The position numbers and the translations under genes are program-made. From the NCBI RefSeq assembly GCF_009762795.1, contig NZ_CP046400.1:2581501-2645500 (forward strand): DNA of 64,000 nucleotides. The letters are read 5' to 3'. The notes under the pieces were generated by a model, which saw only the letters and a program-made list of their open reading frames with translations, was not told the origin of the DNA and did no database searches. Within the stretch, counting starts at the first letter, position 1. Every line of letters begins with the position of its first letter. Below are positions 51,328-60,154 of the stretch, piece by piece. This DNA is from Pseudodesulfovibrio cashew (GTDB lineage: Bacteria > Desulfobacterota > Desulfovibrionia > Desulfovibrionales > Desulfovibrionaceae).

Positions 51328-53931
51328 ATGTCCAGTTTCGTGTACCGCGATGTCACTGTTCCCGGTAGTCTTCGGGGAATCATCAACTACATGGTAGCGG
51401 TCGAGCGCTACCGGGAAGAGTTGTCCAATCTCGGCAGTCAATGGGATCTGCTGACGATTCTCGGGCAGATGAGCGGGACCGGCACGGATATGACCGGCAC
51501 CAGAAAGGGATTCATGAACCTGACCTCCGAGCTGCTGGGGCAACTCGGTCTGGAAACCCTGAAAAAGACTTCGCAGGCCATTGGCGCCAAGGCTCAGGTG
51601 GCCGTGGACATCGTTATCCGCAATCTTTTCGAGCGGACGGCGGATATCGGATTTCTGGCCACGGACAACGACATACGGGAATTTCTCGAAGCCGTGGGCA
51701 GAAGCGAGGCGGAAGGGGATGGAGATCCCCGCGAAGCGATGCTCGCTGCTATGGTCGATCGCTTTCGTGAGTATGTCGCCAAGTACTCGGTCTATTTCGA
51801 TATTGTGCTTATGGATACAGGCGGCAATGTGGTCGCCCGATTGGACCAGGACTCCCATATGGGGCGCTCTGACTCCCCTGTCATAGCCGAGGCGCTGTCC
51901 ACATCCGAGGATTTCGTCGAGTATTTCGGTCCCAGCGACCTCCTTCCCGATGCAGGAGATTCGTTGATCTACGCCTACCGGGTGACGGAGACGGACGATC
52001 CGGCGTCGCCGGTTCTCGGCGTACTCGCCCTCTGTTTCCGCTTTCAGAACGAGATGGAGGGCGTTTTCAAAAAGCTCACCAACGAAGGGGATTGGGCCGT
52101 TCTCCTTCTTTTGGACCGTGACGGCATGGTCATTGCGAGTTCGGACGAAAACCACATCAGGCGCGGCTCGGCAATGGAGTTGGTTCTGGACGAGGAGTAC
52201 CGTGTGGTGCGCTTCGCCGGGCGCGAGTATCTGGCCAAGACGTGCCGGACCAACGGATATGAGGGTTTTTATGGCTTGGGCTGGTACGGCCACGCCATGC
52301 TGCCGCTGGAGCATGCCTTTGACGCCGAAAGCCGGAACCTTGCCCAGCGGGTGGACGAGAAGGTGCTTAAGGCGGTCATGAGCGACCCCAGACTGTTTTC
52401 CGAGGCGTTGCGGAGCATTCCTGTCCAGGCGGACCGGATTCAGGCCGAGTTGGAGCGGACGGTCTGGAACGGCAACGTCCGGGAAAGCGATGCCCAGTCC
52501 AAGGTCCTGCTATGGAACATCTCCGACGCCGGCTCCAGGACCAAATCCGTTTTTGAGAAATCCATCGGTAATCTCCACGAGACCGTTGTCTCGGCCATCC
52601 TTGACGATGTGGAATTTCAGGCAGCTCTGGCTGTGGATATCATGGACAGGAACCTTTACGAACGGGCCAACGACTGCCGGTGGTGGGCACTGACCACGGC
52701 CTTTCGGCGGATTCTGTCCCAGCCGCACAAAAGCGAGCAGGACTTGGAGTCCATCTCTTCAATCCTGGCGTACATCAATGGCTTGTACACGGTGTATACC
52801 AATCTTTTTGTCTACGATGCCAAGGGCACCATTCTCGCGGTTTCCAATCCCAAGGAAAAGGAGCTCGTAGGGCGAACGCTGAACACCGCCTGGACGAGTG
52901 AAACCCTCGCCATCAAGAGCAGTCAGGAATACAGCGTCTCGCAATTCGAGCAGACCGAGCTGTACGGTGGGCAGCATACCTATATTTACGGCGCGTCGAT
53001 TGCCGATATTACGCATTCCAAGCGGGTGGTCGGCGGGATCGGTATCGTGTTCGACAGCCAGCCGCAGTTTGCCGCTATGCTTGAAGACTCGCTTCCCCGT
53101 GATGAAAACGGTTCGGTTTGCGAGGGGTGTTTCGGCATCTTCGCCGACAGGAAGCGGAAGATCATCAGCTCGACCGACCAGGGCCACCGCGTCGGTGATG
53201 TACTTGAAATTCCAGAGGTGTTTTTCTCGTTGGACAATGAAGAGAAGACGTCCCGAATCATAGAATTCCAGGGACAGTATTACGCCGTCGGGGCCTGCAC
53301 CAGCTCGGGGTATCGCGAGTTCAAGATCAGGGACAACTATGTCAACGACGTGGTCGGCCTGGTGTTCGTCCCTCTAGCCGAGATCAGCACCCAGGCTGTC
53401 CGAAACATCCGGAAGCGGGATGTGAGCATGGACGTTATCAGAACGCGTTCCGGCAGCGAGGACTGCGTGGAGATCGCTTCTTTCTATGTCGGCAGCAAGT
53501 GGTTGGGCATCAACGCGAAAAAGGTGGTCGAAGCCATCCGTCTCGACAAGGTCACCGATATTCCGGGCGCGCGCCCATCCCTCAGGGGCAAGGTTTTGTT
53601 CAAGGACAAGGTGGTTCCGGTCATCCGGATTCACAGCCTTGTTGGGATGGAGTACCCCGAAGACGAATCGCACCTTCAGATCGTGATTGTCCGCTATGAC
53701 AACGGGAATCAGGGTATGCTCGGCATCGTCGTCGACTCTTTGGCCGAGATACCCGAGGTCTGCAATACTCGCGTGGATTGCTCGCTTTCCACTCTGGAGG
53801 GGAACGGCTACACGGAATGTCTTATTAAGCCCGACGAGAATTCCAAGCGCAACGACATGCTTGTGGTGCTCGACCCCGATGGGCTCATGCGCCATCTTGC
53901 GCAGCAGGGCATCACGCCGTCCAAACACTAA
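51328..53931 (+). CDS. Soluble tandem Cache-type sensor fused to CheW
   Basis: 867 residues from ATG 51328 (GAGG at 51319-51322; a GTG at 51322 is inside the ribosome site). No signal peptide or membrane helix is visible. Two related sensor modules appear: one from about 91 (AVDIVIRNLFERTADIGFLA, then YFDIVLMDTGGNVVARLD at about 156 and LLLDRDGMVIASSDENHIRRG), one from about 435 (AVDIMDRNLYERANDCRWWAL, then LFVYDAKGTILAVSNP at about 492 and FGIFADRKRKIISSTDQGH at about 601). These look like double-Cache folds. The C-terminal 155 residues (from about 711, VEIASFYVGSKWLGINAKKVVEAI) are a CheW domain. It probably brings a cytoplasmic signal to CheA. No methyl-accepting domain. Cache assignment is by pattern and moderate in confidence; CheW is clear. 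Confidence 0.85.
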   Translation: MSSFVYRDVTVPGSLRGIINYMVAVERYREELSNLGSQWDLLTILGQMSGTGTDMTGTRKGFMNLTSELLGQLGLETLKKTSQAIGAKAQVAVDIVIRNLFERTADIGFLATDNDIREFLEAVGRSEAEGDGDPREAMLAAMVDRFREYVAKYSVYFDIVLMDTGGNVVARLDQDSHMGRSDSPVIAEALSTSEDFVEYFGPSDLLPDAGDSLIYAYRVTETDDPASPVLGVLALCFRFQNEMEGVFKKLTNEGDWAVLLLLDRDGMVIASSDENHIRRGSAMELVLDEEYRVVRFAGREYLAKTCRTNGYEGFYGLGWYGHAMLPLEHAFDAESRNLAQRVDEKVLKAVMSDPRLFSEALRSIPVQADRIQAELERTVWNGNVRESDAQSKVLLWNISDAGSRTKSVFEKSIGNLHETVVSAILDDVEFQAALAVDIMDRNLYERANDCRWWALTTAFRRILSQPHKSEQDLESISSILAYINGLYTVYTNLFVYDAKGTILAVSNPKEKELVGRTLNTAWTSETLAIKSSQEYSVSQFEQTELYGGQHTYIYGASIADITHSKRVVGGIGIVFDSQPQFAAMLEDSLPRDENGSVCEGCFGIFADRKRKIISSTDQGHRVGDVLEIPEVFFSLDNEEKTSRIIEFQGQYYAVGACTSSGYREFKIRDNYVNDVVGLVFVPLAEISTQAVRNIRKRDVSMDVIRTRSGSEDCVEIASFYVGSKWLGINAKKVVEAIRLDKVTDIPGARPSLRGKVLFKDKVVPVIRIHSLVGMEYPEDESHLQIVIVRYDNGNQGMLGIVVDSLAEIPEVCNTRVDCSLSTLEGNGYTECLIKPDENSKRNDMLVVLDPDGLMRHLAQQGITPSKH

Positions 53932-54039
53932 CCTGCCTCGACTGCATTCCCCGCCTTTGTCTGGCGAGAAGAGCAAGGCTGAGCCTGCGCTGTGTCGCGG
54001 CCAAGCAAGCGTGCCGATATTTCAGGGTGGTCCGGGGAA

Positions 54040-54534
54040 TTATATCAGGGTGAGGGCCATCTCGTGCCATTCCGCGCCGCCGTGGGTGGAGGCGGAAAGG
54101 CCGTTGTCCACGAAGCCGAACCGGGAATAGTAGGGAATCAGGTCGGCCTTGCACAGGAGCAGGATGCGCTTTTTGCGGAGGTCTCTGGCCTGCTGAATGA
54201 AACGGGTCATGAGTTTCCCGCCCACCCCGTTCTTGCGGTACTCTGGAAGGACCGACAGGGAGAAGATGACTATGTTGCCGCCGTCCGGGTCGTGGCCGAT
54301 GAGCTGCTTGAATTCTTCGTCCGTGATGTCATCCTTGCCCGTTGAGCCGGAGTTGACCTGGCCGACCACTCGGCCGTCCATCTCCGCGACCAGAAAGCCT
54401 TCGGGATAGATGTTGATGCGATTTTCCAGGGAGGAGGTCCAGGCCGCCTCGCACGGGGGAAAGCTGCGGACCTCCACGGTGTGGCAGGCGGTGAGGTCCT
54501 CCGGGGTGACTGTGCGGATGGTGCAGTTGCTCAT
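54040..54534 (-). CDS. GNAT-family N-acetyltransferase
   Basis: 164 residues. Acetyl-CoA binding core IFSLSVLPEYRKNGVGGKLMTRFIQQAR (the RxxGxG loop), then LLCKADLIPYYSRFGFVDNG. The substrate cannot be told; the arrangement resembles arylalkylamine-type or small-molecule acetyltransferases. It lies 6 bp downstream of the uup gene on the same strand and is convergent with the Cache-CheW gene. Confidence 0.9.
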   Translation of the reverse strand: MSNCTIRTVTPEDLTACHTVEVRSFPPCEAAWTSSLENRINIYPEGFLVAEMDGRVVGQVNSGSTGKDDITDEEFKQLIGHDPDGGNIVIFSLSVLPEYRKNGVGGKLMTRFIQQARDLRKKRILLLCKADLIPYYSRFGFVDNGLSASTHGGAEWHEMALTLI

Positions 54535-54540
54535 GTCGCT

Positions 54541-56469
54541 TTAATCCAGATCAACGCCTTCAAGGGCGGCTTCAAGTTCTTCCCAGGTCGTATAGGCGGT
54601 TTCAAGCTCGCTTTCAAGCGCTTCGAGGCGGCTTTGATCTGTCGCCATTTCTTCCCCGCTGTGCTTGAAATACTCGGCAGAGGCCATCTTGGCATGAAGC
54701 GCCTCCAACTCGGCTTCCAGGGTTTCGATCAGGGCGGGCATGCTTTGGAGTTCTTCCTGCTTCCGCTCCAGCTCGAACTTCTCTTTGAAGGAGAGCTTCT
54801 TTTTCTTGGGGGCGACAGCTGGCTTGGCTTCCTGCTTCGGCTTGCAAGCCTTGGCCGGAGTCGTTGTTTCGGGGCGCTGCCGCAGCCAGTCATCGTAGCC
54901 GCCAACGTACTCCGCCACCACGCCGTTGCCCTCGAAAGCAATGGTCGAGGTGACCACGTTGTTGAGAAAGTCGCGGTCATGGGAAACCAGCAGCAGGGTG
55001 CCTGGATAATCCAGCAGCAACTCTTCCAGCAGATCCAGGGTCTCGACGTCCAGATCGTTGGTGGGTTCGTCCATGACCAGTACGTTGGAGGGCCGGGTGA
55101 AAAGCCTCGCCAGCAGCAGCCTGTTGCGCTCACCGCCTGACAGGACCGAGACAGGCACCTTGGCGCGGTCCGGCGTGAAAAGGAAATCCTTGAGGTGGCT
55201 CATAACGTGGCGGCGGTTGCCGTTGATGGTTACGAAGTCGTTGCCGTCGGCCACGTTGTGCCTGGCGGACTTGGTCTCGTCGAGCTGTTCCCGGAGCTGG
55301 TCGTAATAGCTGACCTGAAGGTTGACGCCGTGGCGCACAGAGCCGTTTTGCGGTTCGATTTCGCCGAGCAGAATATTGAGCAGGGTGGTCTTGCCTGCGC
55401 CGTTGGGGCCGATCAGTCCCACCCGGTCGCCACGCATGATGGCCGTGGAAAAGTCGCTGACCAGCGGCTTGTCGTTGTAGCCGAAGCAGATGTCCTTGGC
55501 CTCGACCACCAGTTTGCCGGTGCGTTCAGCCTCCTGAATGACCATTTTCACCGAGCCGGTCCGTTCGCGACGGGCCTTGCGCTCTTCACGCATCTTGATC
55601 AGATCGCGGACTCGGCCCATGTTCCGGGTTCGGCGCGCCTTGATGCCCCGGCGAATCCAGGTTTCCTCTTCGGCCAACTTTTTGTCGAAATTGTGGTTCT
55701 GCTTGGCCTCGGCCTCCAGGTCCGCCTCCTTGCGCGCAAGGTAGGTTTCATAATTGCAATCCCAGCTGTTCAGGTTGCCTCTGTCCAGTTCCAGGATACG
55801 GGTGGCGATGCGCTTCAGGAAGGCGCGATCGTGGGTGACGAAGAGCAGGGCCGTGTTCTGGCGGAGCAGGAAGTCCTCCAGCCAGTTGATGGATTCGATG
55901 TCCAGGTGGTTGGTGGGCTCGTCCAGAATGAGCAGGTCCGGGTCGGAAACCAGGGCTCGGGCCAGCAGCACCCGACGTTTGGTGCCGCCGGAGAGGGAGT
56001 CGAAAGGTTCGTCGCCGTCGAGCTTGAGGTGGGATAGGACAGTCTCGATGGTCTGATGGTGGGGCCAGCCTCCTGCATCTTCCAGAGCGTGCTGGGCTCG
56101 CTCCATGCGGGCCACCAGCTTCTCGTGGTCGCCAGTTCCCAAGGCCAGGGCGCGGACAGCTTCGTGATATGCCGTAAGTTGGGCACCGGTCTCGCCGAGC
56201 CCTTGCGCGGTTACGTCGTAGACCAGGCCGCCGAGGTCCTTGGGCACCTCCTGCGGGAGCAGCGCCACGCGGGCACCTTTGGCGTAATCCACGTTGCCGC
56301 CATCCGGGACGGTCTTGCCGGAAATGATATTGAGCAGAGTGGATTTGCCTTCGCCGTTGCGGCCAAGAAGACAGACGCGTTCACCCGGTTCGATCTGCAT
56401 GGAAACGGAATCCAGCAGGATTGTGCCGGTGAAGTTGATGGAAATGTCGCGCAGGGAAACCAGGGCCAT
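54541..56469 (-). CDS. uup: ABC-F family ATPase, Uup type
   Basis: 642 residues with two ABC domains and no membrane segment. Walker A GRNGEGKST (about 36-44) and GPNGAGKTT in the second half; signatures LSGGTKRRVLLARAL and LSGGERNRLLLARLF; Walker B LLILDEPTNHLDIES and VLVMDEPTNDLDVET. The interdomain linker is Arg/Lys-rich (RRGIKARRTRNMGRVRDLIKMREERKARRERTG). The C-terminal region (about 560-640) is a Lys/Glu-rich coiled coil, as in Uup. These ATPases act on the ribosome. Confidence 0.93.
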   Translation of the reverse strand: MALVSLRDISINFTGTILLDSVSMQIEPGERVCLLGRNGEGKSTLLNIISGKTVPDGGNVDYAKGARVALLPQEVPKDLGGLVYDVTAQGLGETGAQLTAYHEAVRALALGTGDHEKLVARMERAQHALEDAGGWPHHQTIETVLSHLKLDGDEPFDSLSGGTKRRVLLARALVSDPDLLILDEPTNHLDIESINWLEDFLLRQNTALLFVTHDRAFLKRIATRILELDRGNLNSWDCNYETYLARKEADLEAEAKQNHNFDKKLAEEETWIRRGIKARRTRNMGRVRDLIKMREERKARRERTGSVKMVIQEAERTGKLVVEAKDICFGYNDKPLVSDFSTAIMRGDRVGLIGPNGAGKTTLLNILLGEIEPQNGSVRHGVNLQVSYYDQLREQLDETKSARHNVADGNDFVTINGNRRHVMSHLKDFLFTPDRAKVPVSVLSGGERNRLLLARLFTRPSNVLVMDEPTNDLDVETLDLLEELLLDYPGTLLLVSHDRDFLNNVVTSTIAFEGNGVVAEYVGGYDDWLRQRPETTTPAKACKPKQEAKPAVAPKKKKLSFKEKFELERKQEELQSMPALIETLEAELEALHAKMASAEYFKHSGEEMATDQSRLEALESELETAYTTWEELEAALEGVDLD

Positions 56470-56479
56470 GGTGCTCTCT

Positions 56480-56501
56480 AAAAAAAGGCCTTTTGGCCCT
56501 T
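56480..56501 (-). terminator. Short terminator between rpe and uup (minus strand)
   Basis: On the minus strand: AAGGGCC, loop AAAA, GGCCTT, then a run of T. The stem is only 4-6 bp, so termination may be partial and uup may be partly read from rpe. Confidence 0.5.
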
Positions 56502-56523
56502 GGGTACAGTGTGTGGAAGTGTC

Positions 56524-57174
56524 CTACTTGCAGACTTCCTGAAAAACCTTATGCCGTTCCTCGTAGGGCGGATAGCCGAAGAAGGCGGAGCCGGAAACCA
56601 GGACATCGACGCCGGCCGCAGTCAGTTCCCCGGCGTTTTCAGCAGTGACGCCGCCGTCGATCTGGATCAGCGTGTCAGCGCCAGCCTCGTTGATCATCGC
56701 CTTGAGTTCTCTGACCTTGTCCATACAGAACGGGATGAATTTCTGGCCGCCGAAGCCTGGATTCACGGACATGATCAGGACCATGTACAGTTGCGGAATG
56801 AGGTACTTGATGACCGAGAGCGGCGTGTGCGGATTGAGGGCTACGGCGGGCTTGGCGCCGGTCTCCGCGATCTGGGCGCAGACGCGCTCCAGGTGCGTGC
56901 AGGCCTCGGCATGGACGCAGATGAGGTCGGCCCCGGCCTCAGCGAAATCTTCGATGTAGCGACCGGGATCCTCTATCATCAGGTGACAGTCGAAGAACAG
57001 GTTGGATTTCTTGCGCATGGCCTTGATGATGGGCGGCCCGAAGGTGATATTGGGCACAAACCTGCCGTCCATGACGTCCAGGTGGACCCACTCGAGGCCC
57101 GCGGCCTCCAGGGCTTTGAGTTCCGATTCCATATTGGCGAAGTCCGAGGAAAGCATGGAAGGGGAGAGTATCAT
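56524..57174 (-). CDS. rpe: Ribulose-phosphate 3-epimerase
   Basis: 216 residues from ATG 57174, which has GAGGGA upstream; ATG 57186 adds MRDT and has no ribosome site. Motifs ILSPSMLSSDFANM, WVHLDVMDGRFVPNITFG (metal-binding residues), DCHLMIEDP and VNPGFGGQKFI are all present. It interconverts ribulose-5-phosphate and xylulose-5-phosphate. Confidence 0.97.
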   Translation of the reverse strand: MILSPSMLSSDFANMESELKALEAAGLEWVHLDVMDGRFVPNITFGPPIIKAMRKKSNLFFDCHLMIEDPGRYIEDFAEAGADLICVHAEACTHLERVCAQIAETGAKPAVALNPHTPLSVIKYLIPQLYMVLIMSVNPGFGGQKFIPFCMDKVRELKAMINEAGADTLIQIDGGVTAENAGELTAAGVDVLVSGSAFFGYPPYEERHKVFQEVCK

Positions 57175-57359
57175 CGTGTCCCTCATGGGGTTGCGGGGTT
57201 TTTATCCGGGCTCGTGGCCCGTCGTCCGTGGCAGAGGTGTACCTGTAACCGTTGCCTGAGGCAACCCCCGGGGGCTGGACAAAATGCGGGAAAGAGGGAA
57301 GACTCCGGTTCGTGCCTGTCAGGAGTTTTCTCATATCGTCAAATACACCAATCGCCCTT

Positions 57360-58145
57360 GTGCCTCGCCGTTTAGCGCTCATGGCGTGCCTCTTTGGTTG
57401 CGCCGTTCTTCTTCTCTTTTCCACACCTGTATCGGCAGGGAATTTTCGTTTTTATGTCGGTGAGTTGTTCCCCTATGTCATCAGGGTAGGGCCGGACGGC
57501 TATGCCGGCGCTGCGGTAGACGTGGTCTCGGAGATCATGGCCGAGGCGGGGAGCCCTGTGGAGCCGGGGGATTTGGCGCGAATATCCTGGCCCAGAGCCA
57601 TTGATGATGTCGAAAGCTCTATGAACATGGGCATTTTTTGCATGGCCCGGACGCCACTGCGGGAGAACCTGTTCAAATGGGTTGGGCCCATCGCCCATCT
57701 CAAGCTCGGCCTGATAGGAAGGAAATCGTCTCGCATGACCATCAGGAATTTTGCGGACTTGGCGCATCACGAGATTGGAGTCATCCGTAACAGCGGGCCC
57801 CACACCATGCTTACCGCCGAGGGGGTGCCCGCCGCGAATCTTACTTTGTTACTCGACAACGAGCAGCAGTTTCGGATGCTACACGAGGGGCGGGTCGACC
57901 TCATTACCCAGGCCGATGTGGCCGCTCCCTATTATTTGCGGGAAATGGGCCTCAATCCTGATGAGTACGAAATGGTGTACGTTCTCAAGGAGCTTGATCT
58001 GTACGTGGCGTTCAACAAGAATACGCCCGACAGGTTCATCCGGCGGGTGCAGGCCGCTCTGGACGCCATGAAGAAGCCTGATGTCCAGGGATCGAGTCGT
58101 TTCCAGCGCATCCTGGACCGCTACACGCAGGGAAAAGAAAACTAG
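57360..58145 (+). CDS. Periplasmic amino-acid-type solute-binding protein (SBP family 3-like)
   Basis: 261 residues if it starts at GTG 57360. This gives a standard signal peptide (MPRRLALMACLFGCAVLLLFSTPVSA, cut after Ala26). Other starts are possible: ATG 57381, GTG 57312 or the TTG at 57252. No ribosome site decides between them. The mature part shows the family 3 pattern (YVGELFPYVIRVGPDGYAGAAVDVVSEIM, then IGVIRNSGPHTMLTAEGVPAANLTLLLDNEQQFRMLHEGRVDLIT). No ABC permease genes are adjacent, so it may be a stand-alone sensor or binding protein. Confidence 0.82.
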   Translation: MPRRLALMACLFGCAVLLLFSTPVSAGNFRFYVGELFPYVIRVGPDGYAGAAVDVVSEIMAEAGSPVEPGDLARISWPRAIDDVESSMNMGIFCMARTPLRENLFKWVGPIAHLKLGLIGRKSSRMTIRNFADLAHHEIGVIRNSGPHTMLTAEGVPAANLTLLLDNEQQFRMLHEGRVDLITQADVAAPYYLREMGLNPDEYEMVYVLKELDLYVAFNKNTPDRFIRRVQAALDAMKKPDVQGSSRFQRILDRYTQGKEN

Positions 58146-58160
58146 TCTTTATTCCGTAGG

Positions 58161-58207
58161 AAAGCGGAATCCCCGCGACACGCCGTGTCGCGGGGATTCC
58201 GCTTTTG
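58161..58207. terminator. 21-bp bidirectional terminator
   Basis: AAAGCGGAATCCCCGCGACAC pairs perfectly with 58185-58205 (GTGTCGCGGGG...GCTTT) around a 3-base loop. T-tract on the plus side and A-tract on the other. It separates the binding-protein gene from the convergent ahb gene cluster. Confidence 0.93.
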
Positions 58208-58222
58208 TCTTGCCATGATGAG

Positions 58223-58672
58223 CTACTTGTCCATCTTGAAGTCGACTTTGATCTTGAACAGTTTGTCCGCAGGAAGGTTGAGGACCTTGATGCCTGTGGC
58301 TTTGGTGATGGATGCAAGGATGGACTCCACCGCTTCCATGTCCGGGGCGATGAGCGCGAACCAGACGTTGAACTCGTTCTCACGCAGGTAGTTGTGGGTC
58401 ACGCCATCGTGCTTGTTCACTTCGGCCACGAATTCGTCCAGCTTGTCTTCCGGCACGGAGGCCGCGCACAGGGTGGATTGCCAGCCCAGCGCCTTGGAAG
58501 TGAAGTTGGCCCCCATGCGTCGGATCACGCCCGACTTTTTCAGGTCTCGTACCCGCTCAAGCACCTCGGCCTCGGAAAGGCCGACCTGTTTGCCGACTTC
58601 CTCGTAGGGGTGCGAAGCGAGCGGAAAGTGTGACTGAATGATGTCCAGAATCTGCTTGTCGTAATTATCCAT
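58223..58672 (-). CDS. Siroheme decarboxylase subunit (AhbA/AhbB, NirD/L/G/H family)
   Basis: 149 residues, an AsnC-like fold (helix-turn-helix plus RAM) used here as an enzyme. Key segments are DIIQSHFPLASHPYEEVGKQVGLSEAEVLERVRDLKKSGVIRRMGANF and GVTHNYLRENEFNVWFALIAP, the THNY motif of siroheme decarboxylases. It removes carboxyl groups from siroheme to give 12,18-didecarboxysiroheme. Normally a heterodimer of AhbA and AhbB; only one subunit gene is here, and I cannot tell which from reading. The ribosome site (GGAGG) lies within the repeat copy directly upstream. Confidence 0.9.
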   Translation of the reverse strand: MDNYDKQILDIIQSHFPLASHPYEEVGKQVGLSEAEVLERVRDLKKSGVIRRMGANFTSKALGWQSTLCAASVPEDKLDEFVAEVNKHDGVTHNYLRENEFNVWFALIAPDMEAVESILASITKATGIKVLNLPADKLFKIKVDFKMDK

Positions 58673-58681
58673 CTGAAGAAT

Positions 58682-58752
58682 GCCTCCGGCGGCTTAAGGA
58701 ACCCTTTGAGAAGGGTTCCTTAAGAATCCTCCCAAACTTTTTATCGCGGCGC
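58682..58752. repeat. Interspersed hairpin repeat, copy 1 (inverted)
   Basis: Starts GCCTCCGGCGGC (the reverse complement of the common end), then a perfect 14-bp hairpin CTTAAGGAACCCTT / AAGGGTTCCTTAAG, then TCCCAAACTTTTTATCGCGGCGC. It is immediately upstream of the siroheme decarboxylase gene and provides its ribosome site. Confidence 0.75.
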
Positions 58753-58852
58753 AGGAAAAGCGGCGTAGCTTGATCAGCCTTCTGGCGCCGAATTGAACCA
58801 TCATCGAATGCCGTTTTCTTTTGTTCTCCTATAATCCCCTGTCATCCCTCCC

Positions 58853-58968
58853 CGCGAAGCGGCGCTAGAAAGTTTAGGAAGGGAGAGGGGATGGGGGTCC
58901 GGGGGAAGGGGAGAGGGACAACCCTTTGCAAAGGGTTTCCCTCTCCCCTTCCCCCGGCCGCCGGAGGC
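58853..58968. repeat. Interspersed hairpin repeat, copy 2
   Basis: CGCGAAGCGGCGC, then AGTTTAGGAAGGGAGAGGGG, then a giant hairpin at 58899-58957 (20-bp outer stem CCGGGGGAAGGGGAGAGGGA / complement, plus inner AACCCTTTG/CAAAGGGTT), ending GCCGCCGGAGGC. It sits directly after the ahbD stop on the minus strand. Read in either direction it is a strong RNA hairpin. Confidence 0.8.
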
Positions 58969-58970
58969 CT

Positions 58971-60149
58971 CTATCTAGGCCTTTTTTTCGGCGTGTAAGA
59001 ACAGAGGGGTTCCTCTTTAAGGTAGTGCCCCTTCATGGTCTGGGCGCGCGCTCTGCAGCCGCCACAGACCTTTTCGTATTCGCAGTAGCCGCACTTGCCG
59101 TCGTATACTTCCGGGTTGCGCAGGTTGAGGAACTGCGGGGACTGTTTCCAGATTTCCGGAAACGGGATTTCGCGGACGTTGCCGCAATCCAGCTCAAGGT
59201 AGCCGCAGGGCTGCACCTGGCCGCGATGGGAAATGAAACAGAAGCCGATGCCGCCCAGGCAGCCGCGGGATACCGCGTCCAGGCCGAAGTTCTGGAAGTT
59301 GACGGGTACGCCTTCCTCCTTGGCCCGCTGGCGCAGGATACGGTGATAGTGAGGCGCGCAGGTGGCCTTGAGCTGCATGTCCGTGGTCTTGCGGAAGTCG
59401 TAGAACCAGTTGAGTACGTCCTCGTATTCCTCTGCGGTAATGACCTCGGTGCCCAGCTCCACGGCCCGGCCCGTGGGCACGAGCAGGAATATGTGCCAGG
59501 CGGACGCGCCGATGTCTTCACACAGATGGAAGATGTCCTTGAACAAGTGGAGATTGTTCTTGGTCACCGTTGTGTTGATCTGGAACTCGATGCCCACGTC
59601 CTTGAGATACTGGATGCCGCGCATGGAGGCGTCGAATGCGCCAAGCTCGCCGCGGAATTCGTCGTGCTGGGTCGCTTCGGGCGCGTCGATGGAGATGGAG
59701 CAGCGTTCGATCCCCGCGTCCTTCATCTTCTGCGCGGTCTCGGGCGTGATCAGCGTGCCGTTGGGGGCCATGACGCAGCGCATGCCCTTGGCCTTGGCGT
59801 AGGCGATCAGCTCGTAGACGTCGGCGCGCATCATGGGCTCGCCGCCGGTAAAGATGATGATCGGGGAGCCCACGTCCGGGAAGGTGTCGATGAGCGCCTT
59901 GGCCTCGTCGGTGGAGAGTTCGCCTTCATAGGGTTCGGGGTGCGCCTCGGCCCGGCAATGCTTGCAGGCGAGGTTGCAGGAGCGGGTCACTTCCCAGGCG
60001 ATGAGCCTGCAGATGGGGGTGACGCCGTCGTCGAGATATTTCTTTGGCGCATTTTCCGCTCCGGGATGCGCGCCGCCGGGGTGACCGCCGGGATGGCCTT
60101 CGGGCGGGCAGCCGCCCATGGAGCCGGGATGTCCTTTGTGTTCGCTCAT
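58971..60149 (-). CDS. ahbD: AhbD, heme b synthase (radical SAM)
   Basis: 392 residues. Radical SAM cluster Cys58, Cys62, Cys65 (EVTRSCNLACKHC), GGEP motif, and a C-terminal SPASM-type cysteine region with Cys353, Cys356, Cys362, Cys365 and Cys383. It converts Fe-coproporphyrin III to heme b. The N-terminal 30 residues are His/Gly/Pro-rich (GHPGS, EGHPGGHPGGAHPG), possibly a metal-binding tail. It starts 5 bp after hemB. Confidence 0.94.
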   Translation of the reverse strand: MSEHKGHPGSMGGCPPEGHPGGHPGGAHPGAENAPKKYLDDGVTPICRLIAWEVTRSCNLACKHCRAEAHPEPYEGELSTDEAKALIDTFPDVGSPIIIFTGGEPMMRADVYELIAYAKAKGMRCVMAPNGTLITPETAQKMKDAGIERCSISIDAPEATQHDEFRGELGAFDASMRGIQYLKDVGIEFQINTTVTKNNLHLFKDIFHLCEDIGASAWHIFLLVPTGRAVELGTEVITAEEYEDVLNWFYDFRKTTDMQLKATCAPHYHRILRQRAKEEGVPVNFQNFGLDAVSRGCLGGIGFCFISHRGQVQPCGYLELDCGNVREIPFPEIWKQSPQFLNLRNPEVYDGKCGYCEYEKVCGGCRARAQTMKGHYLKEEPLCSYTPKKRPR

Positions 60150-60154
60150 AGTAA

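Noticed and set aside
57241-57275. GTTGCC/GGCAAC hairpin and CCCCCGGGGG palindrome upstream of the binding-protein gene
   Set aside because: Short stems without a T-tract or link to a promoter; likely chance in GC-rich sequence.
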